Below, piece after piece: positions 33,897 through 35,375 of a stretch of 35,375 nucleotides of DNA; positions within the stretch are counted from its first letter, which is position 1; each line of letters begins with the position of its first letter. The DNA is taken from the NCBI GenBank assembly GCA_025363575.1, contig JANYDM010000009.1:1-35375 (forward strand). Direction: 5' to 3'. A program made the translations under genes and the position numbers. This DNA comes from Betaproteobacteria bacterium (GTDB taxonomy: Bacteria > Pseudomonadota > Gammaproteobacteria > Burkholderiales > SG8-41). The notes below the pieces were generated by a model. It was not told the DNA's origin. It ran no database searches and saw only the letters and a program-made list of their open reading frames with translations.

Positions 33897-35122
33897 TGCT
33901 GTTCACCCACCAGCGTCAGCATGTGGCCGAACTTCGCGCGCTTGGTTCGCAGGTAATTGCGGTTGGCGGAGCGCGGCGGCACTTCGATCGCCACGCGTGC
34001 GCTCACCTTGAGGCCGTAATCCTCTAACGCCTTGACCTTGTCTGGATTGTTGGTCAGCAGGCGCACGTCGCGCACACCGAGATCGAACAGGATATGGGCG
34101 CCGGTTTTGAAATCGCGCATATCGGCGGCAAATCCGAGCGCATGATTGGCCTCGACGGTATCGTGGCCTTTGTCCTGCAGCGCATAGGCGCGGATCTTGT
34201 TGAGCAGCCCGATCCCGCGTCCTTCGTCGAAACTGTAAATGACGATGCCGCTGCCGGCCTTCTCGATCAGCCCCATTGCCGCTTCGAGCTGCTCGCCGCA
34301 GTCGCAGCGCTCGGAGCCGAACACATCGCCGGTCAGACATTGCGAATGCAGGCGCACCAGCGTCGGCGCGGCCGGCTTGATCTCGCCTTTGACCAGCGCT
34401 ACATAGAGCGTCGTCTCGAGATCATCGCTGTAGATAAGTAGGCGCCATGTGCCGGCGTCGCGCGTCGGCAGCGTGGTTTCGGACTTGCGCCTGACCTGGC
34501 GCTCGTGCTTGCGATACTCAATCAGGTCGGCGATCCTGAGTATCCTGATCGAATGTTTCGCTGCGAATTTTTCGAGTTGCGGCAGACGCGCCATCGTGCC
34601 GTCCTCGTTCATGATTTCGCAGATCACGCCCGCCGGTTTCAGTCCCGCCATGCGCGCCAGGTCGACGGCCGCTTCGGTATGTCCGCGCCGCGCCAATACG
34701 CCGCCGTCGAGGGCGCGTAATGTCTGGAGCCGTCCGGGTCGTATGAGGTCGCCTGGTTTCGCGCCGTCTGCTAGCGCCGCCGCAATCGTGCGGGCACGAT
34801 CGTGCGCCGACATGCCGGAGCCGACGCCTTCGCGCGCGTCTATCGGTGTCGCGAACGCGGTACCGAATTTACTTTGATTTCCTGAGTCGTCCGCGATCAG
34901 CGCGAGGCCGAGCTCGCGCATGCGGTTTTCGGTCAGTGCCAGCGATACGAGTCCGCGTGCCGCGGCCGCCATAAAGTTGATCGCCTCCGGTGTCGCGCGC
35001 TCGGCTGCAACGAAAAGATCGCCCTCATTTTCGCGATCTTCATCGTCGACGAGGATCAACATGCGGCCCTTGCGCACGTCGGGCAAGGCCTGCTCGACGA
35101 TAGATTCGCTGGTCTGGGTCAT
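33845..35122 (-). CDS. ribBA: Bifunctional DHBP synthase / GTP cyclohydrolase II RibBA
   Basis: A 425-residue fusion for both entry reactions of riboflavin synthesis. The N-terminal DHBP synthase half (1-205) has the acidic metal motif DDEDRENEGD (26-35) and GHTEAAVDLARMAGLKPAG. The C-terminal cyclohydrolase half has zinc ligands in C262LTGDVFGSERC273DC275, DEGRGIGLLNKIRAYALQ and RLLTNNPDKVKAL, all intact. Two things are odd. In the DHBP half, GSGMS (101-105) replaces the usual TTG(I/V)S and RPGRLQTL (R131) replaces RPGHVFPL. And the last ~17 residues are encoded by tandem heptamer repeats and look like added sequence. folE follows upstream on the same strand, 48 bp away. Confidence 0.93.
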   Translation of the reverse strand: MTQTSESIVEQALPDVRKGRMLILVDDEDRENEGDLFVAAERATPEAINFMAAAARGLVSLALTENRMRELGLALIADDSGNQSKFGTAFATPIDAREGVGSGMSAHDRARTIAAALADGAKPGDLIRPGRLQTLRALDGGVLARRGHTEAAVDLARMAGLKPAGVICEIMNEDGTMARLPQLEKFAAKHSIRILRIADLIEYRKHERQVRRKSETTLPTRDAGTWRLLIYSDDLETTLYVALVKGEIKPAAPTLVRLHSQCLTGDVFGSERCDCGEQLEAAMGLIEKAGSGIVIYSFDEGRGIGLLNKIRAYALQDKGHDTVEANHALGFAADMRDFKTGAHILFDLGVRDVRLLTNNPDKVKALEDYGLKVSARVAIEVPPRSANRNYLRTKRAKFGHMLTLVGEQQESGVRIRDSARKPKKK

Positions 35123-35170
35123 GCGCGGGTTTATTTCAGCAAAGCGTTCGACAAAGCACTGTCATATGCT

Positions 35171-35375
35171 TTAGTCGCCGCGCTTTGAAATCAGCCGGAT
35201 GAACTCGGCGCGCGTGCGGTCTTGCTGAAATTCACCGGTGAAGGCCGACGTCGTCGCAATTGAATGTTGCTTCTGGATGCCGCGCATGATCATGCAAAGA
35301 TGCTGGGCTTCGATGACGACGGCGACGCCGAGCGGCTTCAGCGTTTTCTGGATGCAATTGCGGATCTCGACGGTC
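35171..35375 (-). CDS. folE: GTP cyclohydrolase I, C-terminal part (cut by window edge)
   Basis: Below the length of the other genes because the window ends here. The minus strand encodes about 68 residues ending at TAA (35171-35173): [20 protein letters not shown], then [24 protein letters not shown] and RAEFIRLI. This is the C-terminal core of FolE, including the zinc Cys in HLCM. FolE converts GTP to dihydroneopterin triphosphate for folate. It lies upstream of ribBA on the same strand (48-bp gap), so two GTP-consuming pathways are encoded together. Confidence 0.93.
   Translation of the reverse strand, partial: TVEIRNCIQKTLKPLGVAVVIEAQHLCMIMRGIQKQHSIATTSAFTGEFQQDRTRAEFIRLISKRGD

Overview
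The window is an ordinary-looking chromosomal segment of a GC-rich Gram-negative bacterium, most probably a betaproteobacterium. Evidence for this: protein-level resemblance throughout, the ribF-ileS-lspA-ispH block, the cysI-DUF934 arrangement beside a CysB-type regulator, DUF3579 next to argD, a Bug/TctC-type binding protein, and a homologue of the small 'BPH' proteasome-like protease known from betaproteobacteria. No insertion sequence, prophage, CRISPR array or plasmid function was found.

Layout. (1) 1-12117: type IV pili. A truncated major-type pilin gene runs off the left edge behind a good sigma-54 promoter. Then come a tRNA-Thr(CGT), an Irr-like Fur-family regulator and a tightly overlapping plus-strand minor-pilin operon, pilE-fimT-pilV-pilW-pilX-pilY1, closed by a strong intrinsic terminator. 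PilY1 is very large (2269 aa), has lost the usual metal site of its von Willebrand A domain, and carries three copies of a ~65-residue module inserted in loops. (2) 12161-20443: a minus-strand run: cysI, DUF934 and cobA (sulfite reduction and siroheme), then ribF-ileS-lspA-ispH (FMN/FAD, isoleucyl-tRNA, lipoprotein processing, isoprenoids). (3) 20555-25697: cysB, divergent from cysI; a secreted TlpA-like thioredoxin; a Tat-exported transglutaminase-like protein; murJ divergent from rpsT; DUF3579. (4) 25760-31273: arginine biosynthesis argD-argF and argG, with a lipoprotein chorismate mutase, an orphan solute-binding protein and ppnP. A terminator-like hairpin sits directly in front of argD. 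(5) 31327-35375: a BPH-type threonine protease, yajQ, a class-I glutamine amidotransferase, a retropepsin-like aspartic protease, ribBA with unusual active-site substitutions, and the 3' end of folE.

How the genes work together. Pilin, minor pilins and PilY1 together make and tip the pilus. CysB, CysI and CobA form a sulfur-assimilation unit, CobA supplying the precursor of the siroheme that CysI needs. ArgD, ArgF and ArgG cover three steps of arginine synthesis. RibBA and RibF are two ends of flavin synthesis, and RibBA and FolE both start from GTP.

The items most worth a second look are the remodelled PilY1, the proteasome homologue without an adjacent ATPase, the argD leader hairpin, the RibBA active-site changes and the inverted heptamer repeats that form the 3' end of ribBA. 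None of these is proof of a new system. Everything here was read by eye; no database search was run.
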